Shown in pieces: positions 25,110 through 37,782 of a stretch of DNA of 64,000 nt (positions within the stretch are counted from its first letter, which is position 1; every line of letters starts with the position of its first letter). The stretch comes from Coffea arabica. Lineage: Eukaryota > Streptophyta > Magnoliopsida > Gentianales > Rubiaceae. Both the position numbers and the translations under genes were made by a program. The notes under the pieces were generated by a model. It did no database searches. It had not been told where the DNA came from and worked only from the letters and a program-made list of their open reading frames with translations. The stretch covers positions 11,230,501-11,294,500 of the forward strand of contig NC_092323.1 of assembly GCF_036785885.1 (NCBI RefSeq), given 5' to 3'.

Positions 25110-25363
25110 GTCATCACATGTTGGCTTTCTCTTGACGAGACTGTTTTCTTTTAATTAGTACAATGCAGGAGCGGTCGAAATTCTCTGCAGCTTCCTTTTC
25201 AAGGGGATACTTCAATTGGACTCCAACTGGAGGCTTTGGCCTGAAAATATTCTTAGGAAAAAGTTGAATCCTCTTCTGCAACTGAAAAGAGAATATCCAT
25301 TATAAACGACTTGGACCAAATTCTGATGTGTATATTAGTATTTGTGTTAGTGATTTAAAGAAA
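24201..25363. other. Intergenic, one unidentified coding-like stretch
   Basis: AT-rich. On the minus strand about 25160-25292 has an acceptor-like ttttcag, then about 40 open codons reading NIFRPKPPVGVQLKYPLEK. I do not recognise it; it may be a gene fragment. An (AT)14 microsatellite lies at 25079-25106. Confidence 0.35.
25079..25106. repeat. (AT)n microsatellite
   Basis: Fourteen AT units without interruption; likely length-polymorphic. Confidence 0.9.
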
Positions 25364-26716
25364 GGGATGATTTCAAAAACCTCCCCTGTGATTTCTAATA
25401 ATTGCAGAGACCTCCCCTCAAACTTATTGAATTACACCTATCTCCCTTGCTTTTACCGTTTATACAACAATATAGGCCTAAAAGACTATTTCTTTTTTTT
25501 CAAAAAGCCTAAACTACCCCTTTTTTTACAAAAATAAAATAAAAATTATTTTGCCAATTGCTTTCTTCCATTTGTCAACCAAACCCACTATACTAACAAA
25601 CAGGTCTAACAAATACTCTAATTCCAAATTCTAAACCCAATCAATTCCATCATGCATTCAATTCTGAAGGTTCGTTCCATTTTTTAGAAATATGCTTAAC
25701 ATATGGTTCCATGGAATGGTTAAACTCACAATCAACTGCCCGATGGTTAGGCTTGCATAATCTTTAACATAGGATGCCATGGTTTGATTCCATATAAGTG
25801 GCTCAACTCCTACTACATGAGCCACATTATGGCCTTGAAGAAAATCTTTAGGGGAGACTTAGACATGGATGGGATTAATTAAGTTTAAGAGAAGGAAAGA
25901 CATCATTATGACTATAGAGATTTTCAAGAAATTCATTTTGTTAAAAACCAAAATTCTATTTGCAACTAATCACACCCCAAATTTCAAACCCAATGCCCAC
26001 ACCTTCTCAAAATAAAATAATTTAGCCTACCATTAAATCTTCAAACATGTTAACGTCTTAAACACAGAGAAGAAACTTTATCTCTATAGCGAAACCATAA
26101 CCAAAAATTGTCAAGTACAAAAAGAAATATTAATGTACTTATTAACATCTTAAAAAGTTTTTTGGATGGATGATAGACAAATTAGCAAATTTACCAATTT
26201 CAATCCCTCTTCCTCTTTTGGCCGATGATTGCATTATTATTGTGTACCTCTTCATCTCCTTTTAGTTTGACCATAAAATCAGATTTTACTTCAACCATTA
26301 AATCTAATCCCTTAACTAAACTTGCGATTTGGCAATTCCAACGAGAAGAAAGGAGGAATAGGAATATATAGTAGAGTTTGAGAGATCACTTGTGGTGTGA
26401 TTGGCTGCAATTATAAGCAATGGTTGGTGGTAATTTGAGAGCGAGTTATAGGAGGAAGGGGTTGATGGATGAAACCGGAGTAACAGTAAGTGAGAGAGAA
26501 TCGTTGTTGGCTATAACTTGTAAACAGAATAGCCGAATAGGTTAGGTTTCTTTTTCTATTTTTTAAATTTTATTTTATTATACTATGAATTATTTATTAA
26601 GTGAAAGTCATTATAGTTATTTTATTGTAACAAGAGAGGTCAGTGTAATTTGTAAAACTTGAGAGAAGCGGAGTGAAATTGTCATAAAACTCAGCGGAGG
26701 TTTGTGAAATTATCCC
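25364..26716. mobile_element. Mutator-type non-autonomous element, 1,353 bp
   Basis: Inverted ends GGGATGATTTCAAAAACCTCC and GGAGGTTTGTGAAATTATCCC, flanked by a perfect 9-bp duplication ttaaagaaa (25355-25363 and 26717-26725), the Mutator signature. The inner ends also pair (CCTCCCCT against AGCGGAG). The 1.3 kb interior has no transposase and no recognisable captured gene. Confidence 0.87.
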
Positions 26717-27079
26717 TTAAAGAAAACAAGGCAACCAGATTTTTGGATAAGAACTTCTGTTGGAAGATAATCATGAATGAAAGCTAGAGTTTTTCTATCA
26801 TTCAGTAAATGCGGCAGATTTCAGACTGAGAGAAAAGAAAACCACCTATTTTCCAAATTAGGTCAGGATTCAAGAGCATTAAACTATATATATATGGTAG
26901 ATAAATTAATGATATGAATGTTTTTTTTTTTCATTTGCAGCTGGCGTGTGCATGGTGACGTTGGCCTTACAATAAAAATTCTTTTTCAACCTTGTATGAA
27001 GCAAGTAATATAATGTGCCCATCCAAATTTGGCCCTCAATCGAGATTAATTTTCTAATGAGATTGTCATTTTTTTTTGG

Positions 27080-27150
27080 AACATTATGACCCTGAACTTT
27101 GTCATTTTCCGTCGGCGGATTCCGCACGAGGACACCTCCGCGTCGAATAA
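27080..27150. promoter_or_regulatory. Recurring GC-rich block 2 (no ERF directly downstream)
   Basis: ATGACCC (27086-27092), TTTGTCATTTTCC, then core CCGTCGGCGGATTCC (27109-27123) and GGACACCTCC. Closest to blocks 1 and 4. The next minus-strand gene downstream is ERF A, 10.7 kb away, and block 1 lies between them, so this copy is an orphan, perhaps of a deleted A-type gene. Confidence 0.5.
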
Positions 27151-29464
27151 GGAATAAAAGCTTAAAAACTTTAGCACAAAAACCATAGAAAATCGACGTA
27201 TCGGACCCAGTACTTCTTCTTTATTACCATGAATGCTTGGTCCGAGTCATGACCTGGTGGTATTGGCAGTATCCTTTTGGGTGCCCCTAAACCAAATTAT
27301 TGTAAAGCAAATCCCAGAGTCCGGGCCGGGGTCAAGGCTGAAAATTCACAGCTCCTGCAACGGGCAACGGTGCAGACCAACTTCGGTTCTTCCCCTATCA
27401 CACGAAAATCAAGGCAAAGGTATGCAAAGTACACAGATTAATTTGTGATAGTGATCTATTGATTTTTATTGCACCAATGATCATCACAATTGTAAGGAGT
27501 GGCAAAATGATCGTCAAAATCAGGAGGAGCAAGATGCAATGCTTGCAATATGAGACAACATTTCATATTCGATCTTGATGGCTTGCATATGCATATCATT
27601 TTTCTCCTGTTCTAATTTTGCATGTATTGTTGTTTAGCCTCAATTTGGGATATGTCTTATCTACATTGTTATTTTTTTACCAAATTGCGCAAGTTATATC
27701 TCTCTGGAAGACATGACATAAACATTATAGTGGAGAAGTTCAACTTGACAGTTTGAATATTAAAGATTGAATCTTATAGAATTCAAAATCTGGATAATCA
27801 AATTTATTAAAGTTGAAACGTCAGAAACGCCAATGTATAGAACATGTCAAACAAAACATCAACCTGTAACTTCCCTAGGTAAATCTAGACCTCGGTGTTC
27901 TGCAGTGATTGAAAACTAATTTGAGCTCGTAGATATCAATATAGTAACTGGAAAAAATGTAGCTTCGAAGTAGCTAGAAGTAAACGACAGCATATGAAAC
28001 ATAAAGAACTCCATTAGTTCTCAATGTTCTGATGCTTCTTGGCCGTGTAGCCATCCATCCATGCCCTCCATCTCCATCTCCATCTCCCTCTATCCTAAGC
28101 TGGGTAGGGATTGTTGGGGAGTAAGGAGGCAGTGGTTGGAGTAATTTATTTACTAATAATATGGTGTCAATTGGGCTTCGCCACCGAGAAACGGACCAGT
28201 TCAGCCCAAGTTAACCTTTACATCTTTGCACCTAAGATCAGCCCACCAAATTTAGTGTATCGATTCACTAGGTAGTACTCTTTTTTTTTCTTCTTTAATA
28301 AAAGCAAATTTCATTAACAGATCCCTGAAATTCATCCAGTTTGATTTGATTTACATTACTATTCTGATGATAGGTTAAACATGCATTAGACATTACAGAT
28401 TTGTAATTTAACAGATGGATCTGACATAATACAATAGTTCCTTAATCCTTACTTTGTCAAACTAGTAGGAACAGAATCCTCCTCCAGGCTCCATCTTTCT
28501 TGGCTCTGTACTTAATTCCCAGCTTGTACCAATAAACATTAAGCATGTTCTTGGCTAAAAAATACACCGCGTTTTAGGTTGAATTCAAGCTTGCACAAGC
28601 TCATATAAGGAGCTCGAACTTCTTCTCTCCTAAAACCACTAAATCACCAAGGAAGCTCTCACAAAGCAACAAGCTAGGTAAAGGTGTGTTGGTTAAATAA
28701 ACGTTCCTTTGATCTTTTGAATCATTTGAAGCTGAAATTATGTGCTAAAGAAAGCTGAAAATTGATTATGGGAGGAAACTATCAAAATAATTTTTAAAAC
28801 AACAGCTGGTTCTTTGGAACTTTTAAACGAATTTATGCTTTAAAGAAATGTTTACAAACGTAGCTTCTTAGGATTGCGTAGAAAGCCACAAAGCCCTTGT
28901 AGTCTGCGGTATAAATTTTAGTTTGAGACAAAGTTGGCATTGCAAAATAGAAGACTCTCAAGAGGTGTCATTTTCAATCTAAAACAAGTACACAACATTA
29001 ATTCACTGGATGCCCCCAATTGACAGAACACATACCACCACTTTTGCTTCTTGTCTTCTCTGCCCAAAATTCCTCAGACTATTACTTTCAAAAGTTAACA
29101 GGTGCAAATGTCAATGGTGATGAATTATTGAACCAACATAGATAGAGAGATTAAATTCATTCTTACATGGATGATGAGCGAGAGATGTTAAATATTTTAT
29201 CGCAAAACTAATTAATTGTGAGTGGAGCGCTTCATGATTTTTATTAATTGATTCAGTTAGTCTTGACTAACAGATATGGTATTAGTTCTTTTTTTAAAAA
29301 AAAAAAAATTATTTTGACACTGCGAATTAATGTAAGAGAAGAAAAGAAAGTAATTTATCAAGAGCAGTAGGATGGAATTACATTTTATAGCAACAACTAT
29401 ACGCAAACGCGGGATTTGTGGACATAATCACATACAATTAGGCAAACCAAAATAAGCAAACTCC
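27151..29464. other. 3' flank of ERF B
   Basis: No gene is supported. A short CATCTC repeat lies at about 28060-28090. The rest is AT-rich single-copy-looking DNA. Confidence 0.35.
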
Positions 29465-30124
29465 CTAAGTTGTTGTTGTACTTTCAGATGATGAACTTAA
29501 TAGCTCCTCCAGCAGATCAGCTCCTAAGTCTTCAAGCTCCAGAACAATTTTTTTTGGGTTTATGTCTTTATTTTGATTTCTTCTGCGTTTTGACAGACTT
29601 CTAATCTTGTGTGTTTCCTTGAGAACAGCAGCTGGTGAGCAACCATTCTCCCAATTGTGCTTAATCCCTTCAAGTGATTCTTGGACTCGATCAGCTGGAA
29701 AGTTGAGGGACGCCATGGGACCCCGCAGTGAAAATGCTGCTTGGTCATAGGCAAAAGCAGCTTCCTCCGGGCTGTCAAATGTTCCAAGCCAAACTCTCAA
29801 TCCATGCCTTGTTGAATCCCTGATTTCTGCTGCATATTTTCCCCATGGACGCTTCCGGACTCCTATGTAACTCTTTTCTTTCTTGTTAGATTTCTTTTTC
29901 AAGCTTGAGGTGACCTCTTCTTCATGACTAACTCCTTTGCAAGAACCTGTTTTGATTGACTCTGTGGCTTTGGATTCCCCACTCTCATGTTCGGTTTTCG
30001 AAGTTGTACTATCGTCAAGAAAAACGTTATCATCCCACCAGAATGAAGACTCAAATGGGAAGAATTCAGAGGCAGCAGAACCCATTTCTAGATTGAAAAG
30101 GTTGAAGCTCTGCATCATAGCCAT
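29465..30124 (-). CDS. ERF B: AP2/ERF transcription factor, group IXc
   Basis: Intronless, 219 aa from the ATG at 30124. The frame stays open upstream to 30229, but a TATATAAA box (30162-30169, minus strand) lies inside that extension, so the longer start is unlikely. An ATG at 30085 giving [17 protein letters not shown] aligns best with the start of the 45.8 kb paralog and could be the true start. The AP2/ERF domain covers residues 86-142 of the 219-aa form, with [16 protein letters not shown] and WLGTF intact. The C-terminus carries an EDLL motif, [15 protein letters not shown]. Subtype B marks are [15 protein letters not shown] and [15 protein letters not shown]. Predicted nuclear GCC-box-binding activator; targets are not evident. 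Confidence 0.92.
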   Translation of the reverse strand: MAMMQSFNLFNLEMGSAASEFFPFESSFWWDDNVFLDDSTTSKTEHESGESKATESIKTGSCKGVSHEEEVTSSLKKKSNKKEKSYIGVRKRPWGKYAAEIRDSTRHGLRVWLGTFDSPEEAAFAYDQAAFSLRGPMASLNFPADRVQESLEGIKHNWENGCSPAAVLKETHKIRSLSKRRRNQNKDINPKKIVLELEDLGADLLEELLSSSSESTTTT

Positions 30125-30290
30125 GTTTATACCTACTTTTGGAATCAAGCGGAGCACAGCGTTTATATATAGTAGGAATTCAACTAGAAAGATAAGGCTG
30201 ATGGATAATTTGACTTCTTCTTGGCGCAATAATGGTTTCCTAGAAGAGAAGGACCATGAATCTGGGGTTGGATCGAGTCAAGGGTACTTT
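30125..30290 (-). promoter_or_regulatory. Core and proximal promoter of ERF B
   Basis: TATATAAA at 30162-30169 puts transcription start about 10-15 bases before the ATG at 30124, or further if the ATG at 30085 is used. At 30258-30287 lies a stretch conserved in the B' promoter (46566-46605): GAATCTGGGGTTGGATCGAG then TCAAGGGT. On the coding strand it contains CTTGACT, a W-box core bound by WRKY proteins. A partial second copy (tcgagtcaagggtacttgct side) lies at 30334-30352. Confidence 0.55.
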
Positions 30291-30828
30291 TTTTTCAACA
30301 GCCTGAATCAGACTTTTGTTGTTTTATAAACCTAATCGAGTCAAGGGTACTTGCTAGAAAGTTTTGACGAAGAAGATTTCATCGCAATTAAGACACAATA
30401 AATCTACAGAAGTTTTCAATTTGATGCAGGTGAAGTTGCGGGGCCACGGTCCCTCCATCTACCTCAACTCTATGCCCTAAATCCAAAGAACATGGACAGT
30501 AAACGTTAGCCTGTGGGGTTGTTGACGTACATCGAAAGAACATGGACATTAGCCACTTGGTTCTTTTTTTGTTTTGTTTTATAGCATGCCACCAATCATA
30601 GGAGCATAATAACTCGTAAACCATGGAATAAACACCCATATAACAATAATGAGACTGATAATCCCTCTCTCCCTCTCTCTTTAGGCAAACTAAGGTTAGT
30701 TATTGATAATAAAAGAAAACATCCAAGACTTTGTTGAGAACTAACCCCAGTATGCACATATCTCTTCTCAATAAAATCTCGCATGGTTACAAGTACAAAA
30801 GCAGTTCAAACTGTCTTAGAAATCCTAC

Positions 30829-30997
30829 GGGCTCTCGCGGGTAGTCCAACTGATTTCTTAGTCTGGTAATTATCAGCAGATTTCGTGATCGACTTTCATG
30901 TGTTATCTTATTGTATATTTTTGGAGCAGGGCTTTACACATTCACTTTACACATTCTCAGAGAATTAGTCTAGTCGAAAAGTTAGGATATCTCTAAG

Positions 30998-31025
<28 letters not shown>
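30829..31025 (+). mobile_element. SINE with A-tail
   Basis: An 11-bp duplication agaaatcctac (30818-30828 and 31026-31036) flanks about 197 bp ending in an A-run. The body (TCGCGGGTAGTCCAACTGATTTC, GTGATCGACTTTC) matches a second copy at 40.84 kb, which defines a family. Box A/B likeness is weak but present. Confidence 0.78.
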
Positions 31026-31028
<3 letters not shown>

Positions 31029-31036
31029 AATCCTAC

Positions 31037-33014
31037 CGTGATGAAATTGAGTATATCCATTATAGAATGAAAGTATATTTTTTTATTAAAGAAAATCTAA
31101 ACAACCGTTGGCACAGGGCTCAAATTAAATTGAGGTCATGATCCAACATTGAATTGAGGGAACTTGAATTCAATCAATCAGCTCAAAATCCTCAAGTTTC
31201 AATATCGCATTGATTGATTGATGGACATCAGCTAGCCAAGTGACGCATCATAATCGTACGGCTTTGACGTCAGCCTCGACCAAGTGGCTGGTTTGATTGC
31301 CTAACGGAACATTTATGAGGCCGCCACATTTTTGGCTTTTTGCTATGAAAAATGGGTCAATCCGAACTCGACCCATTTGGTCCAAAAAAAAAAAAAAAGT
31401 TTGTTCAGTCTAATCTTTAATTGAATCGGGTGCAGTTTGGACGTAAATATTAAACTCAAAGTAAATATATGCTGAGTTTGGACCTCTTTAGATTCAGTTC
31501 AAACCTAACTAAAGCCTAACCCATGTATAAGTATAATTATATATATAATATTCATAATTTATAATTATACATATAATAACATAAAACATTAATAATTTAT
31601 ATATAAATTTATAGTAATTCATGATTATTAAATAGATTGAATTTTATATATACTGATAGTGTATGCATTATCACGATTAGATCCAGACACATATGCAGAA
31701 GTTAGATTTTAAATTCAAAATTTACATAATTGTTATTTATTCAAAGTTGATAGTGTATACACTGTTAATGTAAAAAAGACTAATCCTATTAAATATACAT
31801 TATATATAATTATGTATTAATTTTGAGCTTGGGCTTAAATCGATTTGTGCTTGAAACTTCTAGAAAAGTATGAGTTAAGTTTGAGTTTATAATTTGGGCC
31901 CAAGCTCAAAAACTTGAAACTCCAAAGTCCTATCAATTTATGAGTCGAGTTTGACCTTTGTTAAAACCCTACTAACAAAACTCGATCCACAGCCCTAGTG
32001 ACAAATGCATTTACAGAAAGAAACGTGCTGAGTAAGGCCATTTATTTTTAGATTAATTTCAAGGTAGTTATTGGAAGTAAAGAGGGCAGGTGAAAAAGAA
32101 CTCTCTTATATTATTGAAGGCAAAAAAAGTCAAGACATGTCTCTACTAATTAAGAATACAATCTTTCTTCTCAGGATAACGCTACAGCACAAATTTTTAT
32201 GTCACGACTTTCTTTAAAGAAGGGGAGGGGGGATGGGGAGGAGGAGGAGGAGAAAGAAACCATGCTTATGCATCTCTAAGTTAAGAACTTAAAATTGCAT
32301 TCGGAGTTGAAAGGGGTGATCGTGTTATTCCGGAACGTAACAACTTTTAACTGTCTGTGACAATATCATTGGTTGTAGTTTTCTAACTCTGCCTTGGAAA
32401 AATTGAAAACATAAAAAGATAAATTTAGGCCAGCTTTGCTGGAAGAAATGCTATCACTATCCCGCATGCAAATTGGCAAAGGACTATATGTTTCTCTAGC
32501 TAGGAAGATATTATTTGGTTACGCTACAGTTTCGTAGGCTATAGCAAGAAATTCCAAAGGGACCATTGGCTGATGAGGATTGATAAACACAGAACAAATA
32601 GAAAGTTTGGTATCAATGACTAAGACATTGTAAAAATCGCTGTTACGTTTTATCCATCGATATCAATATCAATGTCAAGTTGCTTGTATCATTGAGTAAC
32701 ATTTTGCTGCAGCTAGCAGTTGATTCAGGATGTCTTTAGTAGCATTTTTTTTAACTTCTTGATTTATCTAGTATGAATATTCGGCCTTTAATTAATTTCA
32801 CTTGACATAGCGATCGTTGCTAATTAATTTCAGGATTTTATCCTTTACAGTTTCTTAAGCAAAGAAAATATAAATATAAATGAAGCAAGTAATAAATTTT
32901 ATCTTCGAGTATGACTGATTCGAAGGAGAGATTAAACTAAGACAAAACGGAGCCAGAAAAAAAAAAACTGAAATATGGGACGTGAAGACACAGACTGCGA
33001 TGTTTTGCATGCGG
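31037..33014. other. Intergenic, degraded repeat
   Basis: No gene is supported. About 31340-32000 has the composition of an old hAT element (a CCACAGCCCTAG end near 31990) but only one end can be seen. AT-rich otherwise. Confidence 0.3.
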
Positions 33015-33080
33015 TTTGACCCTACATGCCTTCTTTGTCTCTTCCGTCGGCGGAAGGTCCGGGCGACACCTCCTTCCTTT
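33015..33080. promoter_or_regulatory. Recurring GC-rich block 3 (upstream of ERF B)
   Basis: TTTGACCC (33015-33022), TTTGTCTCTT, then CCGTCGGCGGAAGG (33044-33057) and CGACACCTCC. About 2.9 kb upstream of ERF B. TTCCG...CGGAA forms a short imperfect palindrome around the core. Best match in its 3' half is block 5 upstream of B'. Confidence 0.5.
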
Positions 33081-33868
33081 ATCCATTTTTTCTTCTAGTG
33101 AAACCGATAGCATTAAATACCAAAGGAAGCAGAAAATCTGCCGGTGTTAAGGTTTTTATTGTAAAACAAAAGCGAAGTTTGTATGTTGTCTAGGGTTTCC
33201 TCTATTATTTAATTAATTTAGGGGATAACCTTCAAGAGAAAAGTATGTATTCTGTTGTTCCTTCGTAGGAAAAGAAGCGACCAGTTTCCTTTTTCTCGGA
33301 AAGATTTTTTTTTTTTGGGGTAATAGTTAAAAATAATTAAGGGAGATTCTAAAGTCCCTTTTGGGTAGTGATCAGAATAGGATTTCTTTTGACGTATTTG
33401 GAGTTTTACTCTCTTGTAAAGCTTCTTGTTCCTATAATTTAATGAAGCGAGTTTCTTTGCTCAAAAAAAAAAAAAAAATTTGTCCCTTTTGGGTGTTGTA
33501 TTCTCAACTTAAATTTGTTGTTTGATGGTAAAATAAGTATTCTAGACCCTTAAATTGTAACAAGTTCAAAAATTTAAAAATTTAAGCTAATATCATCACT
33601 GAGAAATGCATATTACGAGAATGATACTAAAAGAAACCATAGAGTTTTCTAACAATTTTGTGTGATCACCATTACATAATAGTTTGTGGTTTTCTTTCTT
33701 TTTTTTTTTATTGCAAATAGAAATTAGTTATTCTTTGTTTTTAATCGAGTGGTGCTGAAAATTGAAGTTGAATGTCCTGCATAAATTGACTAATGCCAAC
33801 GAAATTTATTACGTGTTGTTTGGCACTTAGCAGGGCGACCGGAAAGTTTGAAACTTGAAAGTCAAATA

Positions 33869-33970
33869 TTGTTCATCATTACCAGTCTTGGTGGTTAGGT
33901 GGCAACTCCACAGCCACCCTGAAAGACCAAATGGCCGGGCCCGACGGCGGCGGAAGTTTCCGTCCCACCA
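33869..33970. promoter_or_regulatory. Second conserved block type, copy upstream of ERF B
   Basis: GC-rich stretch with GTGGCAACTCCACAGCCACC, AAAGACCAAATGGCC and GACGGCGGCGGAAG. It aligns with 49489-49583 upstream of ERF B'. GGCGGC is the complement of the GCCGCC GCC-box core. About 3.8 kb from ERF B. Confidence 0.45.
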
Positions 33971-36900
33971 CAAAAAAAAAAAAAAAAAGATAAAGAAAAA
34001 GAAAAAGAAAAAGAAACCAGTCTTCTTGTTTTCAAACTCGGGCGGTCAAAGTTCTAAACTGAGATAATGCAAATGGATGTTTCTCAATTAGTTCAAGCCT
34101 AGCCGCAGTCCAAAGCTTAAACTAATTCCAAATCTACACTTTAATTATTCTCACTTACCAGTAATCACATTTCTTCTCCATGTATGAATTACCAATCATA
34201 AATCTTTCGACTTTCCTAACATAATAAAGGATTAATTTTTCTTACAACAACACTTTATGCTCTAGTCCATTTGAATGCATAACAAGCAATCTCATCTTCA
34301 ATTTGAATTTCATACATTTGGACTTGCTAATTAATGTACACGCTATCTATCATAGTGTGAAAGATTAACTCTATAGTAAAATCTTCCTTTTATGCCTTCA
34401 TTGAGATCTTAGACCAATCTTGCACCGTTCAGATTTTCCATGGTCCTATTTGCTTAAAATCATTGATTTGTCTTCTCAACAATTAATTGTAAGGTAACTT
34501 GCATACATAAACACAAATTTTACGATTTCGCTAATGGGTGTTCAATGAACATTTGTTAAGAGGACCATCAAGTATTAGTTTTTTCGATAAAAGTGTTGTT
34601 AATTTGTGAAATAAATATGAGTACGTGCATTTATATGATAAATTTAATATAAATTAGATGTACTATCGGGTGTCCAGTTAAAAATCTCAAATTTAAGACA
34701 CAAAACTGACGTATCTCCTCTACAATTTTAAGGAAGCTAGGTTACCATGTACACATATTAATTCAGTACACAAAACCGTTCAAGCTGATAAAATCTGGGG
34801 AGTTCTGTAGTACGTTTTGGGTACTACACTAGTAAATATTAATTCACCTTTACATGTGTAAAAAGAGACATCAATCCTTAGACGAATTTAGGAGTTTAAA
34901 TTATTGATCAATAATATGATAAAATTTTATTAGATTACAATCACGTGGAACTGCCTAACAATCTAATTAACTATACTTCTCTACCAAGTAATATAACAGA
35001 TTGAAAGTGAAAACAAGAAAATACCTACGGCTAACAAAAAAAAAAAAAAAAAAAAAACTACGGCTAACGAAATTTTGTCCATTATGGATGCAAGTTCCAC
35101 TAAATAACCTTTTCCAAAAGTGCAAAACTTTTCATCAATTTAAATTTTAGGGAAGCATCCTTCATGGATGTTAGCAGCCCATGAGCATAAAAACTGAGAA
35201 GATGAATGCACCTAAGTACTAACATTCATGAAGCATCCTTCATGAATGTTAGCCGCCCCATTTTTGTATCTATTCCACCTCGACTACCACATTCAATGGA
35301 GCTTTTGACCCATTACAACAAATTGAGATGAAAGTTAGGCAATGTAATTGAAAGGGGTAACACTACTATAAAGGCTAATAAAGATCAAATCCTAAAGTTA
35401 TGCATGAAACATGCAATTATTGACCGTCTCCTTCTTACTCAAAAAGATCCAGGGTAGAAGACAAAATGCCAATCCTCTGCAAAATTCTATATGCTAAAGC
35501 TTTAAATGAAGGCAATGTACTAGGCACATCTCAGGTGAAAACTTGACACTCTTTTCAGTTTTTCTGCAGCAAAATCAGGTAATCTCAGAAGTAACACCAT
35601 GATTTGCATTAGTCTATCTCAGTTATTTAAACTTATTTTCTGTCAGTGGTAGTTTTTATTATGTACTACGATCGAAAAAACAAAAGGGTAATCTGAGATG
35701 GAAGGAAACATGTTCCACATAAGCTTTCGCCAGTCTCTTCAAGATGGAGTTCAAGTATTCCAATTCTCCTAGCTTGTACATAAGCAGGTAAACAGAAGGG
35801 TACTGTGCACATACAAGGATTATCTTGAGCATTTAATTGGGCTATTCCTGGCGAATTGAGTTCTCTCTAACTAAAACTTGTTATACGAAATTTTCATTTG
35901 GTTTTCTTCATTTTCTTTCACACTGTCACTCCTGTAAGTAGTTATGTTAAACAGCAAAAGGGTCGCGACAAAGAATAGTTTTGTGTGATGTATAAGGATT
36001 AGACACTTGCAATCAAGAGATTACACTATATTACCAACTAAAGAACTAGCTGAAACACAAGTGAAGTTGTTAACCTTAAGACTGAGTAACATTAGAAAAT
36101 AAAAGGCTAGACACTCGCAATCAAGAGATACAGTATATTACCAACTAAAGTACTAGCTGAATCACAAATGAAACCGTTATTCTTGAAAATAAGTAACATT
36201 ACAAAGTAAAAGACAAGAAATTATGATATCAGATTGGCGTTAAAAAGTTGCTTCGAATAATATTAATGGACTGAGGGAGAATGGATATGTCATAGAAGAT
36301 GATCTTCGAAATAGAAAAGGTTGATCAAATAATAACAAGTTCAAAATAGAAATAATAAGATAACTTTTAATGGTTGAGAGAAAATATACGGCTGCCACTG
36401 GTAGGATCTTCGATCCCCCAAAGGAATACTATAATATGGATACTAAGACTAACTAGTGAAGGATTTTTTTTTCAAGATAACAAGGTAAATGGGGAACAGA
36501 TTTTCTGATATCAGTAGGGAACATGACAAACACAAGCTAAGCTAAGTATCAGGTTCCAAACACTATGGACTCCAAAGAGGATGAAGTACTGAAAGATATA
36601 AATGTAACCAGCCTGCTTTCCAGTGCAAGATGCAGGCAAGTGGTAATAGAGTAGGTCATTGAAGATTTAACTCTCAATGTCAATCATTAGCAGAGTTTCC
36701 TCCCCAGTTTTACAGTTGAATTGTGTGTCTTTATTTTAAGTGCTTGTACATTTGAGACCATTGGTGACTTTCATACCAAATGCACAAAATTACTTTTTAT
36801 GGTTTAAATCTTTTTTTTTCATTCTTGATTTTGGAATTTCCTGCTGAAGTCATCGCAAAGAAACTAGGAAATCACAAGCATGGCTTGGTCAATAGTATCC

Positions 36901-37782
36901 TCTTCTTTGACACCATTCAATGAGTTTCCTTTTTCCCTCTAAATCGTTATGACAACCTACCCAAGGCCTAAATCGAATATCAATAGCGATACTAGACAAC
37001 ACTTTCTCCAAAGGGTAGTGATTCTAGATCCAGGACATATCGATGATGTTATGGAGGAAGATACTAGACTAACACATTGATACATGCTATCATCTCTAGA
37101 TGTCCAAGCTTATTAGTTGAAGTTCGTTATAATCTTACAGAAAATGAAAGAAAAGTATCTAAAAAGGAGCAATCAATTATGTATGTCCAATTGGGTGTCT
37201 TTTATTAGCTCAATAAAACAGATTACGGATATAAATGTTCAATGGTAGAGCATGGACATGTAATATTCACAAATTGATCAAGTACCAGCTATTTGGAACA
37301 TAAACCGTGATTATCAGCACAAAAAATCCAGCATCAAAAGGCAATGGTGAAAACAAACAATTAGGGTACAAATGACTACGAAACTATCTTTATAGAATCG
37401 CCAAGTTTAACTCTTTTTGAGGGTAAACTTATTATGAAGGTTAAGAATGCCAAAGATAAAGGTTCAATGGTCTTTTCTTTCTGAAGGAAATCCTTGATCA
37501 GTTTCTAAATATAATTCACTTCACGAGAACATAAATATATCTTGTCTTCAATATAAACAACGGGATACATTATACATCAGTGTCATTGGTTGCCACATAC
37601 ACAATTTTCCCCCTTTTCACTTTTCGCTGTGAATGAGTTTAGGGTTCCAGAAATTGCTGCTAGTAGAAGGCAAAAGATATTATTGGATATATAGGCTGGC
37701 AAGGCACTAATAATCGAAGAGGAACAGAAAAAAAAAGATGTTCAAACTAGAAAAGCGAAGGTGGGGATATGCAAACTCCGTT
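33971..37782. other. Intergenic, two small tandem duplications
   Basis: No gene is supported. Two copies of about 79 bp period (AAGCATCCTTCATGRATGTTAGC at about 35153 and 35232) and two of 108 bp period (36000-36107 and 36108-36215, with TAGACACTYGCAATCAAGAG) are visible. AT-rich otherwise. Confidence 0.45.
36000..36215. repeat. Tandem duplication, 2 x 108 bp
   Basis: Both units open with TAGACACTYGCAATCAAGAGA and share TATTACCAACTAAAG and ACTAGCTGAA, with scattered substitutions. Moderately old; no coding potential. Confidence 0.75.

Noticed and set aside
25160-25292. Coding-like exon (NIFRPKPPVGVQLKYP)
   Set aside because: Open and preceded by an acceptor, but unrecognised and without neighbouring exons; mentioned in the gap entry rather than called a gene.
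29937-30329. 130-aa plus-strand open frame antisense to ERF B
   Set aside because: Shadow of the coding strand; the reading frame encodes nothing recognisable.
35150-36215. Short direct repeats considered as a CRISPR-like array
   Set aside because: Only two diverged copies each, in plant nuclear DNA; simple tandem duplications.
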